Assembly: GCF_004341205.1 (NCBI RefSeq)
Contig: NZ_SLUL01000015.1
Location: forward strand, 1-64,000
From: Thermolongibacillus altinsuensis
Lineage (GTDB): Bacteria > Bacillota > Bacilli > Bacillales > Anoxybacillaceae
Length of the DNA: 64,000 bases
Direction of reading: 5' to 3'
The translations under genes were made by a program, and so were the position numbers. This document shows, in pieces, positions 55,383-64,000 of this stretch. Position 1 is the stretch's first letter, and every line of letters starts with the position of its first letter. The notes beneath the pieces are model-generated. The model saw only the letters and a program-made list of their open reading frames with translations, was not told where the DNA came from and did not search any database.

Positions 55383-55550
55383 ATGAAAAAACGTTCGAAA
55401 CAAAACAACCCAGAGCAAAAAACACGAAATGGAATCAATAACAATGATATTGAGTTAGGGAAAGATTTCGACCCTGTCAAACAAGCGAAAAAAGCGTATG
55501 AAGAAACGGGCGGACAACCGCAAAAATCGAAACAACATGTTGAGCAGTGA
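55383..55550 (+). CDS. Small hydrophilic protein
   Basis: 55 residues starting MKKRSKQNN, with the core DIELGKDFDPVKQAKKAYEE and a Gln-rich tail. AAGGAGGGAC is seven bases upstream and the gap to ytzC is 12 bases, so they are co-transcribed. The composition is like small spore or stress proteins, but no family is certain. Confidence 0.72.
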   Translation: MKKRSKQNNPEQKTRNGINNNDIELGKDFDPVKQAKKAYEETGGQPQKSKQHVEQ

Positions 55551-55574
55551 GCTGCTATATAAATTCAAGTTGAG

Positions 55575-55785
55575 TTTCCGACATATCTCATCATGAATAG
55601 AAAACCGCTTTTCTGCCATAGGCGGCAAGATTTTTCTTGCCGCCCCACGTGAAACGCATGACAGACAAATTCATTTGTCTGATGGCGTTTTCGTTCGGGG
55701 AAGTGGCAGAAAAGCTTGTTCATGTCGGAAAATTAAGATTATCTATATGGGAGCTTACCATTCATTTGTCGGTAAGCTCTTTTTT
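55575..55785 (+). promoter_or_regulatory. Nested-stem leader RNA with terminator upstream of yttB
   Basis: Outer stem TTTCCGACAT/ATGTCGGAAA (55575-55584 with 55722-55731) encloses a 12-bp stem GCTTTTCTGCCA/TGGCAGAAAAGC (55607-55618 with 55704-55715). Inside are two hairpins: GGCGGCAAG/CTTGCCGCC (55621-55629, 55636-55644) and AAACGC..CAGACAAA/TTTGTCTG..GCGTTT (55652-55690). Then a terminator GAGCTTACC/GGTAAGCTC with six T (55751-55785). An 11-base sequence ATTCATTTGTC is present both in the second inner hairpin and in the terminator loop, so alternative pairing with GACAAAT is possible. It fits no riboswitch class I know. Confidence 0.7.
55751..55785 (+). terminator. Intrinsic terminator before yttB
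   Basis: Nine-bp stem GAGCTTACC / GGTAAGCTC followed by TTTTTTATT, 70 bases before the yttB start. It could end the ytzC transcript or act as an attenuator. Confidence 0.88.
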
Positions 55786-55854
55786 ATTGCTTCTGCTTAC
55801 AAAAAAGAATACAATTTATTTTGAAATTTGAAATATTGGCAGGAGGAATTTTAT

Positions 55855-57054
55855 ATGCCCCGTGCTCTTTGGATATTGATTATTGGAATGGCCATCTATG
55901 TAACAGGGGCTTCTTTTTTATGGCCTTTGAATGCCATTTACGTTCATGAGCAGTTAGACAAACCTCTTTCGGTTGCCGGTCTTGTGTTAATGCTCAATTC
56001 CGCCGCAACGATGATCGGTAATTTGCTCGGCGGTTTTTTATTTGACAGATTGGGCGGTTTTCGTTCGTTAATGGTTGGAGCTTTGTTAGCGTTAGCAGCA
56101 GTGATTTCTTTAATTTTTTTCCACGGGTGGCCGCATTATCCGATTTTACTTGCAGTTATTGGATTTGGGGTTGGGATTGTTTTTCCTGTCGCCAATGCCT
56201 ACGCAGGAGCGATTTGGCCGCAAGGGGGAAGGCGGGCGTTTAACGCCTTATATGTGGCGCAAAATATCGGCGTTGCGATCGGTTCAGCACTTGGCGGATG
56301 GATTGCATCGTATTCATTCGATTCCATTTTTATCGCCAATGCATTTATGTATATTCTTTTTGTCTTTATTGCTTATTTCGGATTGAAGCATGTTCACATG
56401 GAAAAAGGAAGAAAACAAGAAGAGGGAAAAACGGTTGCAACGAACGCAGGAAATCGAATCGTTTGGAATGCGTTGATCATTCTTTGCATCGGCTATTTTT
56501 TATGCTGGCTGAGCTATGTGCAATGGTCAACCACGATTGCTGCATATACGCAAGAACTGAATATTTCGCTCAAGCAATATAGCTTTCTTTGGACGGTCAA
56601 TGGTGCGCTCATCGTTTTGGCGCAGCCGCTGTTATCTGCGGCCGTTCATCGTTGGCTTCGTCAAGTGAAGCGGCAAATGGCAGTCGGATTTGCCATTTTT
56701 GTCGGCTCGTTTTTTATTTTGTTGCAGGCAACCTCGTTTTTCGACTTTATCGCGGCTATGGTCGTATTGACCATTGCCGAAATGCTCGTATGGCCGGCGA
56801 TTCCAACTGTTGCAAGCCGCTTGGCTCCAGAAGGGAAAGAAGGATTTTACCAAGGATTTGTCAACAGCACGGCGACTGCCGGAAGAATGATCGGCCCAGT
56901 CCTCGGCGGCTTTATTGTTGACACCGCAGGAATGAAACCATTGTTTGTCGCACTGATTATCTTTTCTTCTATTTCATTTGTGACAGCTTTTTTATACGAT
57001 CGAAAGTTGCCTAAAGGAAAAAACGAGAAAAAACAAACAGTTACAATTGTTTAG
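55855..57054 (+). CDS. yttB: MFS transporter YttB
   Basis: 399 residues with 12 hydrophobic helices. The MFS loop GGFLFDRLGGFRS after helix 2 and the motif NATAGRMIGPVLGG-like segment in helix 11 are visible. A central charged loop (MEKGRKQEEGK) divides the halves. Located before leuS, as yttB in B. subtilis. The substrate is unknown; drug or metabolite efflux is likely. ATG 55855 follows AGGAGGAA; the longer reading starts before the ribosome site. Confidence 0.87.
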   Translation: MPRALWILIIGMAIYVTGASFLWPLNAIYVHEQLDKPLSVAGLVLMLNSAATMIGNLLGGFLFDRLGGFRSLMVGALLALAAVISLIFFHGWPHYPILLAVIGFGVGIVFPVANAYAGAIWPQGGRRAFNALYVAQNIGVAIGSALGGWIASYSFDSIFIANAFMYILFVFIAYFGLKHVHMEKGRKQEEGKTVATNAGNRIVWNALIILCIGYFLCWLSYVQWSTTIAAYTQELNISLKQYSFLWTVNGALIVLAQPLLSAAVHRWLRQVKRQMAVGFAIFVGSFFILLQATSFFDFIAAMVVLTIAEMLVWPAIPTVASRLAPEGKEGFYQGFVNSTATAGRMIGPVLGGFIVDTAGMKPLFVALIIFSSISFVTAFLYDRKLPKGKNEKKQTVTIV

Positions 57055-57055
57055 C

Positions 57056-57082
57056 ATACTCGGTTGAACCGGGTATGTTTTT
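57056..57082 (+). terminator. Terminator of yttB
   Basis: CATACTCGGTT / AACCGGGTATG stem (one G-T pair) followed by TTTTTTATT; the -35 of the next promoter begins directly after it. Confidence 0.8.
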
Positions 57083-57084
57083 TA

Positions 57085-57135
57085 TTGACAAAAGATGTAA
57101 ATTAGATTAACATCTAATTAGATGATCATCTAATA
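57085..57135 (+). promoter_or_regulatory. Promoter and double operator of the ArsR-type gene
   Basis: TTGACA (57085-57090) and TAACAT 17 bases later form the promoter. Three ATTAGAT/ATCTAAT half sites make two overlapping palindromes, ATTAGATTAACATCTAAT and ATTAGATGATCATCTAAT, across the -10 and start region. Autorepression by the downstream HTH protein is likely. Confidence 0.8.
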
Positions 57136-57147
57136 TGGAGGGGAGTT

Positions 57148-57729
57148 ATGCAGCTTAACCGATTAGTAATCTTTTATAAAACGATTGGGGATCCAACGCG
57201 CCTTCGCATCATCAAAATGCTTTCTGATGGCCCATTGCATGGTCAGGCGATTGCAGGAAAGCTTGGTCTCACTCCGGCGACGATTACGCACCACCTTAAA
57301 AAATTGCGGGATGTTAATGCTGTCTATGAGCGACGCAGTGGGAATACGATTTATTTTTATCTCAATGAAACCGTCATTCAACACTATGCTAAGGCGTTAA
57401 TGAATTTGGCTGAACAAGACGAGGTGAAAAAAGATATGAAAGATGTTATGGCAGAACGGCAAAAAGTGATTGAAAACTTCTTTACGAGCGATGGCCGCTT
57501 AAAAAATATCCCAGCTCAGCGAAAGAAAAAGCTCATTGTATTGGAACATATGCTAAAAGGACTGCAAAAAGGTAAAAAATACGAAGAAAAAGAATTGAAT
57601 GAGTACATTAAAAAGTTTCATGACGATTATGCCACCATTCGCCGCGAATTTATCATCAACAACTACATGTATCGCGAAAACAGCATTTATGAGTTGAATC
57701 CGGAAGAAATGTGGGCGAAAATTGAATAG
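57148..57729 (+). CDS. ArsR-type HTH regulator with DUF2087 domain
   Basis: 193 residues. The N-terminal winged helix (TIGDPTRLRIIKMLSDGPLHGQAIAGKLGLTPATITHHLKKLRDV, about 12-57) is ArsR-like with no metal-binding ELCVCDL motif. The C-terminal domain (about 105-185, RLKNIPAQRKKKLIVLEHML to MYRENSIYELNP) is DUF2087. The signal is unknown. Targets may include yttB next door as well as itself. GGAGGGGAG lies upstream. Confidence 0.87.
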   Translation: MQLNRLVIFYKTIGDPTRLRIIKMLSDGPLHGQAIAGKLGLTPATITHHLKKLRDVNAVYERRSGNTIYFYLNETVIQHYAKALMNLAEQDEVKKDMKDVMAERQKVIENFFTSDGRLKNIPAQRKKKLIVLEHMLKGLQKGKKYEEKELNEYIKKFHDDYATIRREFIINNYMYRENSIYELNPEEMWAKIE

Positions 57730-57739
57730 GATAGAGGAA

Positions 57740-57759
57740 GATCTCCCACAAAAACTTGA
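57740..57759 (+). repeat. 20-base repeat shared with 44575-44594
   Basis: GATCTCCCACAAAAACTTGA, identical to the copy upstream of metK; here it lies ten bases after the ArsR-type gene and 80 bases before the leuS T-box. Confidence 0.8.
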
Positions 57760-57837
57760 TTCATACTTTTGCTTTTCCCTACTTGCAACGAATCGATAAA
57801 TTTTTTAGAATATAAAATATAAAAATATTGGCAAATA

Positions 57838-58080
57838 ACGATGAAGAGGAGTAGTAGTGAACAAAACGGAAGGCAGAGAGTTGACGGTCGGTGCGAGTCA
57901 ACCGAAGTTTGTTCACGAACTCGCCTCGGAGTTGCGGATGTGAACGGCTTTGGCCTAGTAATGTTCGCCGTGAATCTGCGTTAAGGATTTGAGTGAGCAT
58001 GCGATTGGCATGCTAATAAGGGTGGTACCGCGGGAAGTTCAGCCTCTCGTCCCTTTTTAAGGGATGAGAGGTTTTTTGTT
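57838..58080 (+). promoter_or_regulatory. T-box leader of leuS
   Basis: The T-box AAGGGTGGTACCGCG is at 58018-58032. Upstream stem I carries a candidate leucine specifier CTC at 57920-57922 (ACGAACTCGCC). A terminator (58043-58077) follows. Uncharged tRNA-Leu should stabilise the antiterminator and switch leuS on. Confidence 0.95.
58043..58077 (+). terminator. T-box terminator of leuS
   Basis: CCTCTCGTCCCTT / AAGGGATGAGAGG stem followed by six T. Confidence 0.92.
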
Positions 58081-58125
58081 TTTGATTTTTGTTTACAATG
58101 GACAGTAAAACGAGGAGGGTGAAAG

Positions 58126-60546
58126 ATGAGTTATAATCATCGCGAAATTGAAAAGAAATGGCAAAAATATTGGGAAGAAAATAAAACGTTTAAAACGCCG
58201 GACGATGACGATGGAAAGCGGAAGTTTTATGTGCTTGACATGTTTCCATATCCATCTGGTGCCGGACTTCATGTCGGCCATCCAGAAGGGTATACAGCGA
58301 CCGATATTTTAGCGCGCATGAAGCGAATGCAAGGATATAACGTGCTTCATCCGATGGGATGGGACGCGTTTGGTTTGCCTGCTGAACAATATGCATTAGA
58401 TACAGGAAACGACCCTGCGGAATTTACAGAAAAAAATATTAATAACTTCCGCCGTCAAATTAAGGCTTTAGGATTTTCTTACGATTGGGATCGCGAAATC
58501 AATACGACTGATCCAAATTACTACAAATGGACACAATGGATTTTCTTAAAGTTGTATGAAAAAGGATTAGCGTACATGGATGAAGTGCCTGTCAACTGGT
58601 GCCCAGCGTTAGGAACGGTGCTAGCAAACGAGGAAGTTATTGACGGAAAAAGCGAACGCGGCGGTCATCCGGTCATTCGCAAGCCGATGAGACAATGGAT
58701 GCTTCGCATTACGGCCTATGCGGATCGTTTACTCGAAGATTTAGAGGAGTTAGATTGGCCAGAAAGCATTAAAGAAATGCAGCGCAACTGGATCGGCCGC
58801 TCAGAAGGGGCAGAAATTCGTTTCGAAGTTGATGGCCATGATGAAACGTTTACGGTCTTTACGACTCGTCCAGATACGTTATTTGGTGCGACTTATACGG
58901 TGTTAGCTCCTGAGCATCCGCTCGTTGAAAAAATTACAACGCCGGAGCAAAAAGCGGCGGTCGAGGCGTATTTAGACTCCATTAAAAGTAAAAGCGACCT
59001 CGAACGTACGGATTTAGCGAAAGAAAAAACAGGAGTCTTCACTGGGGCGTATGCGATTAATCCGGTAAACGGGGAGAAGCTGCCAATCTGGATTGCCGAT
59101 TATGTCCTTATGAGCTACGGTACAGGAGCGATTATGGCCGTACCAGCCCATGATGAGCGCGACTATGAATTTGCGAAAAAATTTAACTTGCCAATCAAGC
59201 AAGTGGTTGCTGGAGGCGATATTACAAAAGAAGCGTATACAGGCGACGGCGAGCATATTAACTCCGATTTCTTAAACGGTCTCAACAAAGAAGAAGCCAT
59301 TAAGAAAATGATTGAATGGCTAGAAGCAAACGGAAAAGGACAAAAGAAAGTCACATACCGCCTCCGCGACTGGTTGTTCAGCCGTCAACGCTACTGGGGT
59401 GAACCGATTCCGATCATCCACTGGGAAGACGGTACAATGACGCCGGTGCCGGAAGAAGAACTTCCGCTTATGCTTCCAAAAACGGATCAAATTAAACCAT
59501 CAGGTACAGGAGAATCACCGCTTGCGAACATTGAAGAGTGGGTGAATGTCGTCGATCCGAAGACAGGTAAAAAAGGACGCCGCGAAACGAATACGATGCC
59601 GCAATGGGCGGGAAGCTGCTGGTATTACTTGCGCTATATTGACCCGCATAACGATAAACAGCTTGCAGATCCGGAAAAATTGAAAAAATGGCTTCCGGTT
59701 GACGTATATATCGGCGGTGCGGAACATGCGGTTCTTCACTTATTGTATGCGCGTTTCTGGCATAAATTCTTGTATGATATCGGTGTCGTACCGACAAAAG
59801 AACCGTTCCAAAAGCTGTTTAACCAAGGAATGATTCTTGGTGAAAACAATGAGAAAATGAGTAAATCAAGAGGAAATGTCGTCAACCCGGACGATATTAT
59901 CGAAAGCCACGGTGCCGACACATTGCGTCTCTATGAAATGTTTATGGGACCGCTTGAAGCATCCATTGCTTGGTCACCGAAAGGATTAGACGGTGCACGC
60001 CGTTTCTTAGACCGCGTATGGCGCTTATTCGTTGAAGAAAACGGAGAATTAAATCCAAAAATCGTTGAAAATCCTAAAACAGATACGCTTGAACGCGTTT
60101 ACCATCAAACGGTGAAAAAAGTAACGGAAGATTACGAAGCGCTTCGTTTCAATACAGCGATTTCACAATTGATGGTGTTCATTAACGAGGCGTACAAAGC
60201 GCCAGAATTGCCAAAGGCATACATGGAAGGCTTTGTGAAATTGTTATCGCCAGTTTGTCCGCATATTGCTGAGGAGTTGTGGGAGAAACTTGGCCATAAC
60301 AATACAATCGCATATGAAGCATGGCCAGCGTACGATGAAGCAAAATTAGTTGAAGACGAAGTTGAAATTGTTATTCAAGTGAACGGCAAAGTGCGTGCGA
60401 AGTTGCATGTGCCAGCTGATGCAACGAAAGAGCAATTGGAACAATTGGCGATGGAAGATGAAAAAATTAAAGAACAAATCGAAGGAAAAACGGTGCGCAA
60501 AGTGATTGCCGTACCGGGCAAACTCGTCAATATCGTTGCTAACTAA
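58126..60546 (+). CDS. leuS: Leucyl-tRNA synthetase
   Basis: 806 residues, class I synthetase. HIGH-type motif HVGH at 49-52 ([15 protein letters not shown]), KMSKS at 577-581, and a large CP1 editing domain with [12 protein letters not shown]. Length fits the bacterial family. GAGGAGGGTG precedes the ATG. T-box controlled. Confidence 0.98.
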   Translation: MSYNHREIEKKWQKYWEENKTFKTPDDDDGKRKFYVLDMFPYPSGAGLHVGHPEGYTATDILARMKRMQGYNVLHPMGWDAFGLPAEQYALDTGNDPAEFTEKNINNFRRQIKALGFSYDWDREINTTDPNYYKWTQWIFLKLYEKGLAYMDEVPVNWCPALGTVLANEEVIDGKSERGGHPVIRKPMRQWMLRITAYADRLLEDLEELDWPESIKEMQRNWIGRSEGAEIRFEVDGHDETFTVFTTRPDTLFGATYTVLAPEHPLVEKITTPEQKAAVEAYLDSIKSKSDLERTDLAKEKTGVFTGAYAINPVNGEKLPIWIADYVLMSYGTGAIMAVPAHDERDYEFAKKFNLPIKQVVAGGDITKEAYTGDGEHINSDFLNGLNKEEAIKKMIEWLEANGKGQKKVTYRLRDWLFSRQRYWGEPIPIIHWEDGTMTPVPEEELPLMLPKTDQIKPSGTGESPLANIEEWVNVVDPKTGKKGRRETNTMPQWAGSCWYYLRYIDPHNDKQLADPEKLKKWLPVDVYIGGAEHAVLHLLYARFWHKFLYDIGVVPTKEPFQKLFNQGMILGENNEKMSKSRGNVVNPDDIIESHGADTLRLYEMFMGPLEASIAWSPKGLDGARRFLDRVWRLFVEENGELNPKIVENPKTDTLERVYHQTVKKVTEDYEALRFNTAISQLMVFINEAYKAPELPKAYMEGFVKLLSPVCPHIAEELWEKLGHNNTIAYEAWPAYDEAKLVEDEVEIVIQVNGKVRAKLHVPADATKEQLEQLAMEDEKIKEQIEGKTVRKVIAVPGKLVNIVAN

Positions 60547-60552
60547 AGATTC

Positions 60553-60578
60553 GCCCCTCGCATTTGTGAGGGGCTTAT
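60553..60578 (+). terminator. Terminator of leuS
   Basis: GCCCCTC / GAGGGGC stem followed by TTATTTT. Confidence 0.82.
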
Positions 60579-60597
60579 TTTAAAGAGGTGAGAAAAG

Positions 60598-60894
60598 ATG
60601 AAAGAAATAACGGCAGCCGAATTAAAAGAACGTCTTGAACGCGGTGAAAAGCTAAACATTATTGATGTTCGCGAAGATGAGGAAGTGGCGTTTGGGATGA
60701 TTCCTGGAGCCAAGCACATCAAAATGGGAGACATTCCGAATCGGCTGAATGAATTTAACAAAGAGGAAACCTATATTTTCATTTGCCGCGCAGGTGTGCG
60801 AAGCGAACATGTTTGCCGTTACTTAGAGGAACAAGGTTATGATGTGTGCAACGTGGTCGATGGAATGCTTGCATGGGATGGGGAATTGGTTTGA
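60598..60894 (+). CDS. ytwF: Rhodanese-domain protein YtwF
   Basis: 98 residues, a single cytoplasmic rhodanese domain: IIDVREDEEVAFGMIPGAKHI and the catalytic loop CRAGVRS with Cys63. Unlike the lipoprotein at 22855 it has no signal peptide. Carries or transfers sulfane sulfur; the partner is unknown. AAAGAGGTGAG precedes the ATG. Confidence 0.9.
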   Translation: MKEITAAELKERLERGEKLNIIDVREDEEVAFGMIPGAKHIKMGDIPNRLNEFNKEETYIFICRAGVRSEHVCRYLEEQGYDVCNVVDGMLAWDGELV

Positions 60895-60981
60895 TGGAAA
60901 AGCATACGCCTTGAGAAATGGTTCAAGCGAAAAAACATCTAGATGATTTCCGAGAATTTGTGAAACAAATTTTGACGTATA

Positions 60982-61018
60982 AAAATAAGATTGCCTCGAT
61001 TGAGACAATCTTATTTTT
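60982..61018. terminator. Bidirectional terminator
   Basis: AAATAAGATTG / CAATCTTATTT stem with A and T runs, ending at the ytfP stop codon. Confidence 0.85.
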
Positions 61019-62282
61019 GTTTTGCTCGTTTGGCGGCATTCATTCCAGCAAGACGTCCAGTGACAAGCGCGGCCGTAATGTTAAATCCGCCCGTATAGCC
61101 GTGAATGTCTAAAATCTCGCCGCAAAAATAAAGCCCGTCCATGAGTTTTGACGACATTTCCTTTGGATGAATTTCCTTGACAGATACACCGCCGCCAGTA
61201 ACGAACGCTTTTTCGAGCGGCAATGTACCGTGCACATGAAATTGAAATTGCTTGCAATCATCGACAAACGCGCGCAACTTTTCGTGGGCTAGCGTGCTGG
61301 CAGGCGTTTGCGGATCGATGCCGTTTTTCTCTAACAAAAATAGTAAATACCGTTCTGGCAATAATCCTTTTAATACATTTTTTATCGCTTTTTTCGGCTC
61401 GGCTTTTAACATGTTTACGATCGATTGAAACAGCTCTTCGCGATTTTGATCAGGGAGGGCATCAATGCTCATCGTAACAAAACCCGTTCCATATTTTTTT
61501 AACGCCTTCACGACAAATTGGCTGCAGCGAAGTGCTGCCGGACCAGAAATGCCAAAATGGGTAAAAATCATATCCATTCGGTGCGTCACGATCGTTTTTC
61601 CTTTCGGGTTTAATACGCTTAACGCTACATCGCGCAAGGAAAGTCCTTGCAACGTTCGCTGTTGAATAAAAGGTTCTTTCGATGTAATCGGTACTTCGGT
61701 TGGAAAAAGTTCCGTGACGGTATGTCCTGCTTTTTCGGCCCATGCGTAACCGTCTCCCGTTGAGCCGGTTTGTGGAACAGATTTACCGCCGACGGCGACG
61801 ACCACGCATGTAGCGCCGATGAATTCACCTGTTTTCAGCGTCACGCCGACCGTTTTTCCGTTTTCGTATTCGACGTCTGCTACAGGCGTGTTTAGGCGAA
61901 TATCTACCTTTAATTTTTTCAGTTGCTTGATGAGCGCGTCTACGACCGATTGCGCGCTGTCTGTTACGGGGAACATGCGGCCATGATCTTCTTCTTTTAG
62001 CGGAATGCCGAGATTTTCAAAAAAGCGAATAATATCTTCGTTATTAAAAATCGAAAAAGCGCTATATAAAAAGCGGCCGTTTCCTGGAATATGTTTGACG
62101 ATTTCATCAACGGGCAGCCGGTTTGTGACGTTGCAACGTCCGCCGCCAGAAATGGCAAGCTTGCGCCCAAGCTTGTCTCCTTTATCAACAAGCAATACGT
62201 TTGCTCCTTGCTCGCCAGCGGCAATCGCTGCCATCAACCCGGACGGCCCCCCGCCGATGACGATGACATCATAATTCAACAA
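61011..62282 (-). CDS. ytfP: HI0933-family FAD-dependent oxidoreductase YtfP
   Basis: 423 residues. N-terminal dinucleotide motif [21 protein letters not shown], then [16 protein letters not shown], diagnostic of the HI0933/YhiN family, and a C-terminal FAD segment [27 protein letters not shown]. The reaction is not established. The TTG start has AAAGGATGTG upstream. Confidence 0.9.
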   Translation of the reverse strand: MLNYDVIVIGGGPSGLMAAIAAGEQGANVLLVDKGDKLGRKLAISGGGRCNVTNRLPVDEIVKHIPGNGRFLYSAFSIFNNEDIIRFFENLGIPLKEEDHGRMFPVTDSAQSVVDALIKQLKKLKVDIRLNTPVADVEYENGKTVGVTLKTGEFIGATCVVVAVGGKSVPQTGSTGDGYAWAEKAGHTVTELFPTEVPITSKEPFIQQRTLQGLSLRDVALSVLNPKGKTIVTHRMDMIFTHFGISGPAALRCSQFVVKALKKYGTGFVTMSIDALPDQNREELFQSIVNMLKAEPKKAIKNVLKGLLPERYLLFLLEKNGIDPQTPASTLAHEKLRAFVDDCKQFQFHVHGTLPLEKAFVTGGGVSVKEIHPKEMSSKLMDGLYFCGEILDIHGYTGGFNITAALVTGRLAGMNAAKRAKQK

Positions 62283-62393
62283 TTGTTCACATCCTTTCTG
62301 CTTCTCTATTATAAATCGTTTCGATACGAAGAAGAAAGTGTGCTAAAATAAGTAAAGCGATTGAACAAGCTTTTACATTAAGGAAGGGATGTT

Positions 62394-64000
62394 ATGTCGT
62401 CTTCGAAATTGTTGCGTGGCACGTTTATTTTAACGCTTGGCGTGCTATTGTCACGCATTCTTGGGATCGTGTATGTGATTCCATTTTATCAGTTGGTTGG
62501 AAAACAAGGCGGAGCTCTTTATTCGTACGGATATGTTCCGTATACCATTTTCATCAGCATTGCGACGATGGGAGTGCCGCTTGCGGTTTCAAAATTTGTA
62601 TCGAAATATAATGCGCTTGGGGAATATCATGTCGGGCGAAAGTTGTTTCGCTCGGGTCTAGTGTTAATGAGTGCAACAGGGTTTGTCGCTTGGCTTATTT
62701 TATATGTAAGCGCCCCGTTGATTGCACCGTTTGTTGTGAACGAGGATGGGCCTGGCAACTCGATTCATGATGTAACGCTCGTCATTCAAACGGTCAGTTT
62801 TGCGCTTTTAATTGTTCCGGTGATGAGTTTGATTCGCGGTTTTTTCCAGGGGCATGAATCGATGGGACCGACCGCGTTGTCGCAAGTGGTAGAACAGCTT
62901 GTGCGCATCATCTTTTTGTTGGCCGGCTGTTATATGGTGCTACGCGTATGGCACGGTTCGCTTGTTACAGCGATTCGTTTTGCAACGTTTGCGGCGTTTG
63001 TCGGCGCGCTCGGCGGATTAGGGGTGCTCATATGGTATTGGATCAAACGAAAACGATTTTTAGATGAACTGCTTCAAAAAGATCGCGGCACGCTGCATTT
63101 ATCGCTGAAAGAGATGTATAAAGAGCTCATTCTTTATGCAGCTCCATTCGTGTTTGTCGGATTGGCGATGCCTCTATATCAGCTCATCGATCAATTTACG
63201 TTTAATAAAGCGATGGCAAGCATCGGTCTAGGAGCGATTTCTGAAGATGCTTATTCAATTTTTAATGTCTACGCACAAAAATTGGTCATCATTCCTGTCA
63301 CGTTAGCGACTTCATTTAGTTTAACGTTAATTCCAACGATTACAAAAGCATACGTACAAAATAACCGAAAGCAGTTGCGCAAATATTTAAACGATACGTT
63401 TCAAATCGTGATCTTTTTAACATTGCCTGCCGTTGTTGGAATGGCGCTGTTGGCGGAGTATGTGTACGCCGCTTTTTACAGCTATGACCCGCTCGGAACA
63501 GAAGTGTTGCGTTGGTATGCGCCAACCGCGATTTTATTTGCGCTATTTTCCGTCACCGCCGCTATTTTGCAAGGAATTAACAAACAAAAATTTACGATGA
63601 TCAGTTTAACAGGTGGGTTATTGGTCAAACTTTGTTTAAACTACTATTTGATTGCGAAGTTTGAAACGATTGGGGCCATTTTAGCCACGACGCTTGGTTA
63701 TTTGCTTTCGGTATTGTTCAACTTATGGATTATTCAACGATACACGAAGTATCGTTACGGATTTGTATTGCGACGCACAACGTTCATGGCCATTTTAACA
63801 GCGGTGATGTCTGTTGTCGTTGTGCCTATTGTGAAGCTAGTTGAAAAATTGTTACACTATAACGGAAGTGTCATTCATTCGCTTATGATTGTTTTTGTCG
63901 GAGGAATCGTCGGTGCGGCTGTTTATTTTTATTTAAGCGAACGCTCACAATTGCTTTACTATTTGTTTGGGGATCGCTTTTCCTTTTTGCGCAAAAAAAG
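62394..64000 (+). CDS. ytgP: Lipid II flippase candidate YtgP/MurJ (partial)
   Basis: Begins MSSSKLLRGTFILTLGVLLSRILGIVYVIPFY and stays open to the window end (535 codons), so the C-terminus is missing. Many hydrophobic helices; MOP/MATE superfamily, polysaccharide-transporter branch. B. subtilis YtgP is a MurJ-like lipid II flippase in cell-wall synthesis. AAGGAAGGGATGTT precedes the ATG. It is divergent from ytfP. Confidence 0.92.
   Translation, partial: MSSSKLLRGTFILTLGVLLSRILGIVYVIPFYQLVGKQGGALYSYGYVPYTIFISIATMGVPLAVSKFVSKYNALGEYHVGRKLFRSGLVLMSATGFVAWLILYVSAPLIAPFVVNEDGPGNSIHDVTLVIQTVSFALLIVPVMSLIRGFFQGHESMGPTALSQVVEQLVRIIFLLAGCYMVLRVWHGSLVTAIRFATFAAFVGALGGLGVLIWYWIKRKRFLDELLQKDRGTLHLSLKEMYKELILYAAPFVFVGLAMPLYQLIDQFTFNKAMASIGLGAISEDAYSIFNVYAQKLVIIPVTLATSFSLTLIPTITKAYVQNNRKQLRKYLNDTFQIVIFLTLPAVVGMALLAEYVYAAFYSYDPLGTEVLRWYAPTAILFALFSVTAAILQGINKQKFTMISLTGGLLVKLCLNYYLIAKFETIGAILATTLGYLLSVLFNLWIIQRYTKYRYGFVLRRTTFMAILTAVMSVVVVPIVKLVEKLLHYNGSVIHSLMIVFVGGIVGAAVYFYLSERSQLLYYLFGDRFSFLRKK

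Noticed and set aside
55575-55785. A known riboswitch class for the yttB leader
   Set aside because: I compared the conserved strings I know for the common classes and found none. The call is left as an unclassified structured leader.
55637-55831. 64-codon frame in the yttB leader
   Set aside because: It crosses both arms of long perfect hairpins and the terminator and has no ribosome site, so RNA structure explains the sequence better.

Overview
The window is a stretch of a Bacillaceae chromosome, most likely the thermophilic Anoxybacillus/Geobacillus group. The reasons are moderate GC, B. subtilis-like gene order (an rrn-linked trnB-type tRNA array, glgBCDAP, menFDHBEC, luxS, dps, ytlACD, pckA, metK, asnB, ytpAB, ytqAB, leuS, ytgP), many GTG/TTG starts behind strong Shine-Dalgarno sites, and Gram-positive leader RNAs. 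Gene names come from recognising protein motifs and order; no database search was possible.

Positions 1-2390 hold the 3' part of a 5S rRNA gene and 22 intact tRNA genes in the order known for B. subtilis trnB, plus one extra tRNA-Thr and two broken tRNA 5' halves. An ISL3-like insertion sequence (2390-3766) with a frameshifted transposase follows, then a CDF metal exporter. Positions 5001-12890 are a tightly overlapped glycogen operon (branching enzyme, both ADP-glucose pyrophosphorylase subunits, glycogen synthase, phosphorylase).

Positions 12937-23223 hold a yteA-like regulator, menA, the menaquinone operon menFDHBEC, a methyltransferase and a rhodanese lipoprotein. Menaquinone feeds the two separate cytochrome bd-type quinol oxidases at 23252-25619 and 31422-33821. 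Between them lie a small Fur-box-controlled cluster of unknown function (26097-27208) and a class I ribonucleotide reductase operon with its own flavodoxin. The reductase operon sits behind a cobalamin riboswitch, implying a B12-dependent reductase elsewhere in the genome.

Positions 33938-36592 are a zinc-starvation (Zur) group: zinc-free L31, a zinc-binding lipoprotein and a COG0523 GTPase, each with a Zur box. Positions 36679-44313 carry carbonic anhydrase, yidD, luxS, ytzI, dps, ytkD, an ABC importer and pckA. Then come metK behind a SAM riboswitch, asnB, a C39-type protease, ytoA, the ytpAB lipid/terpenoid pair, a diacylglycerol kinase with a broken acyltransferase, the mnmL/mnmM tRNA-modification pair, yttB behind a highly structured leader, an ArsR-type regulator, leuS behind a T-box, ytwF, ytfP and the start of ytgP/murJ, which runs off the window.

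The least explained signals are the paired tRNA-Thr fragment modules, the nested-stem attenuator-like leader of yttB, a palindromic repeat it shares with the metK upstream region, and the Fur-controlled DUF2325 cluster.
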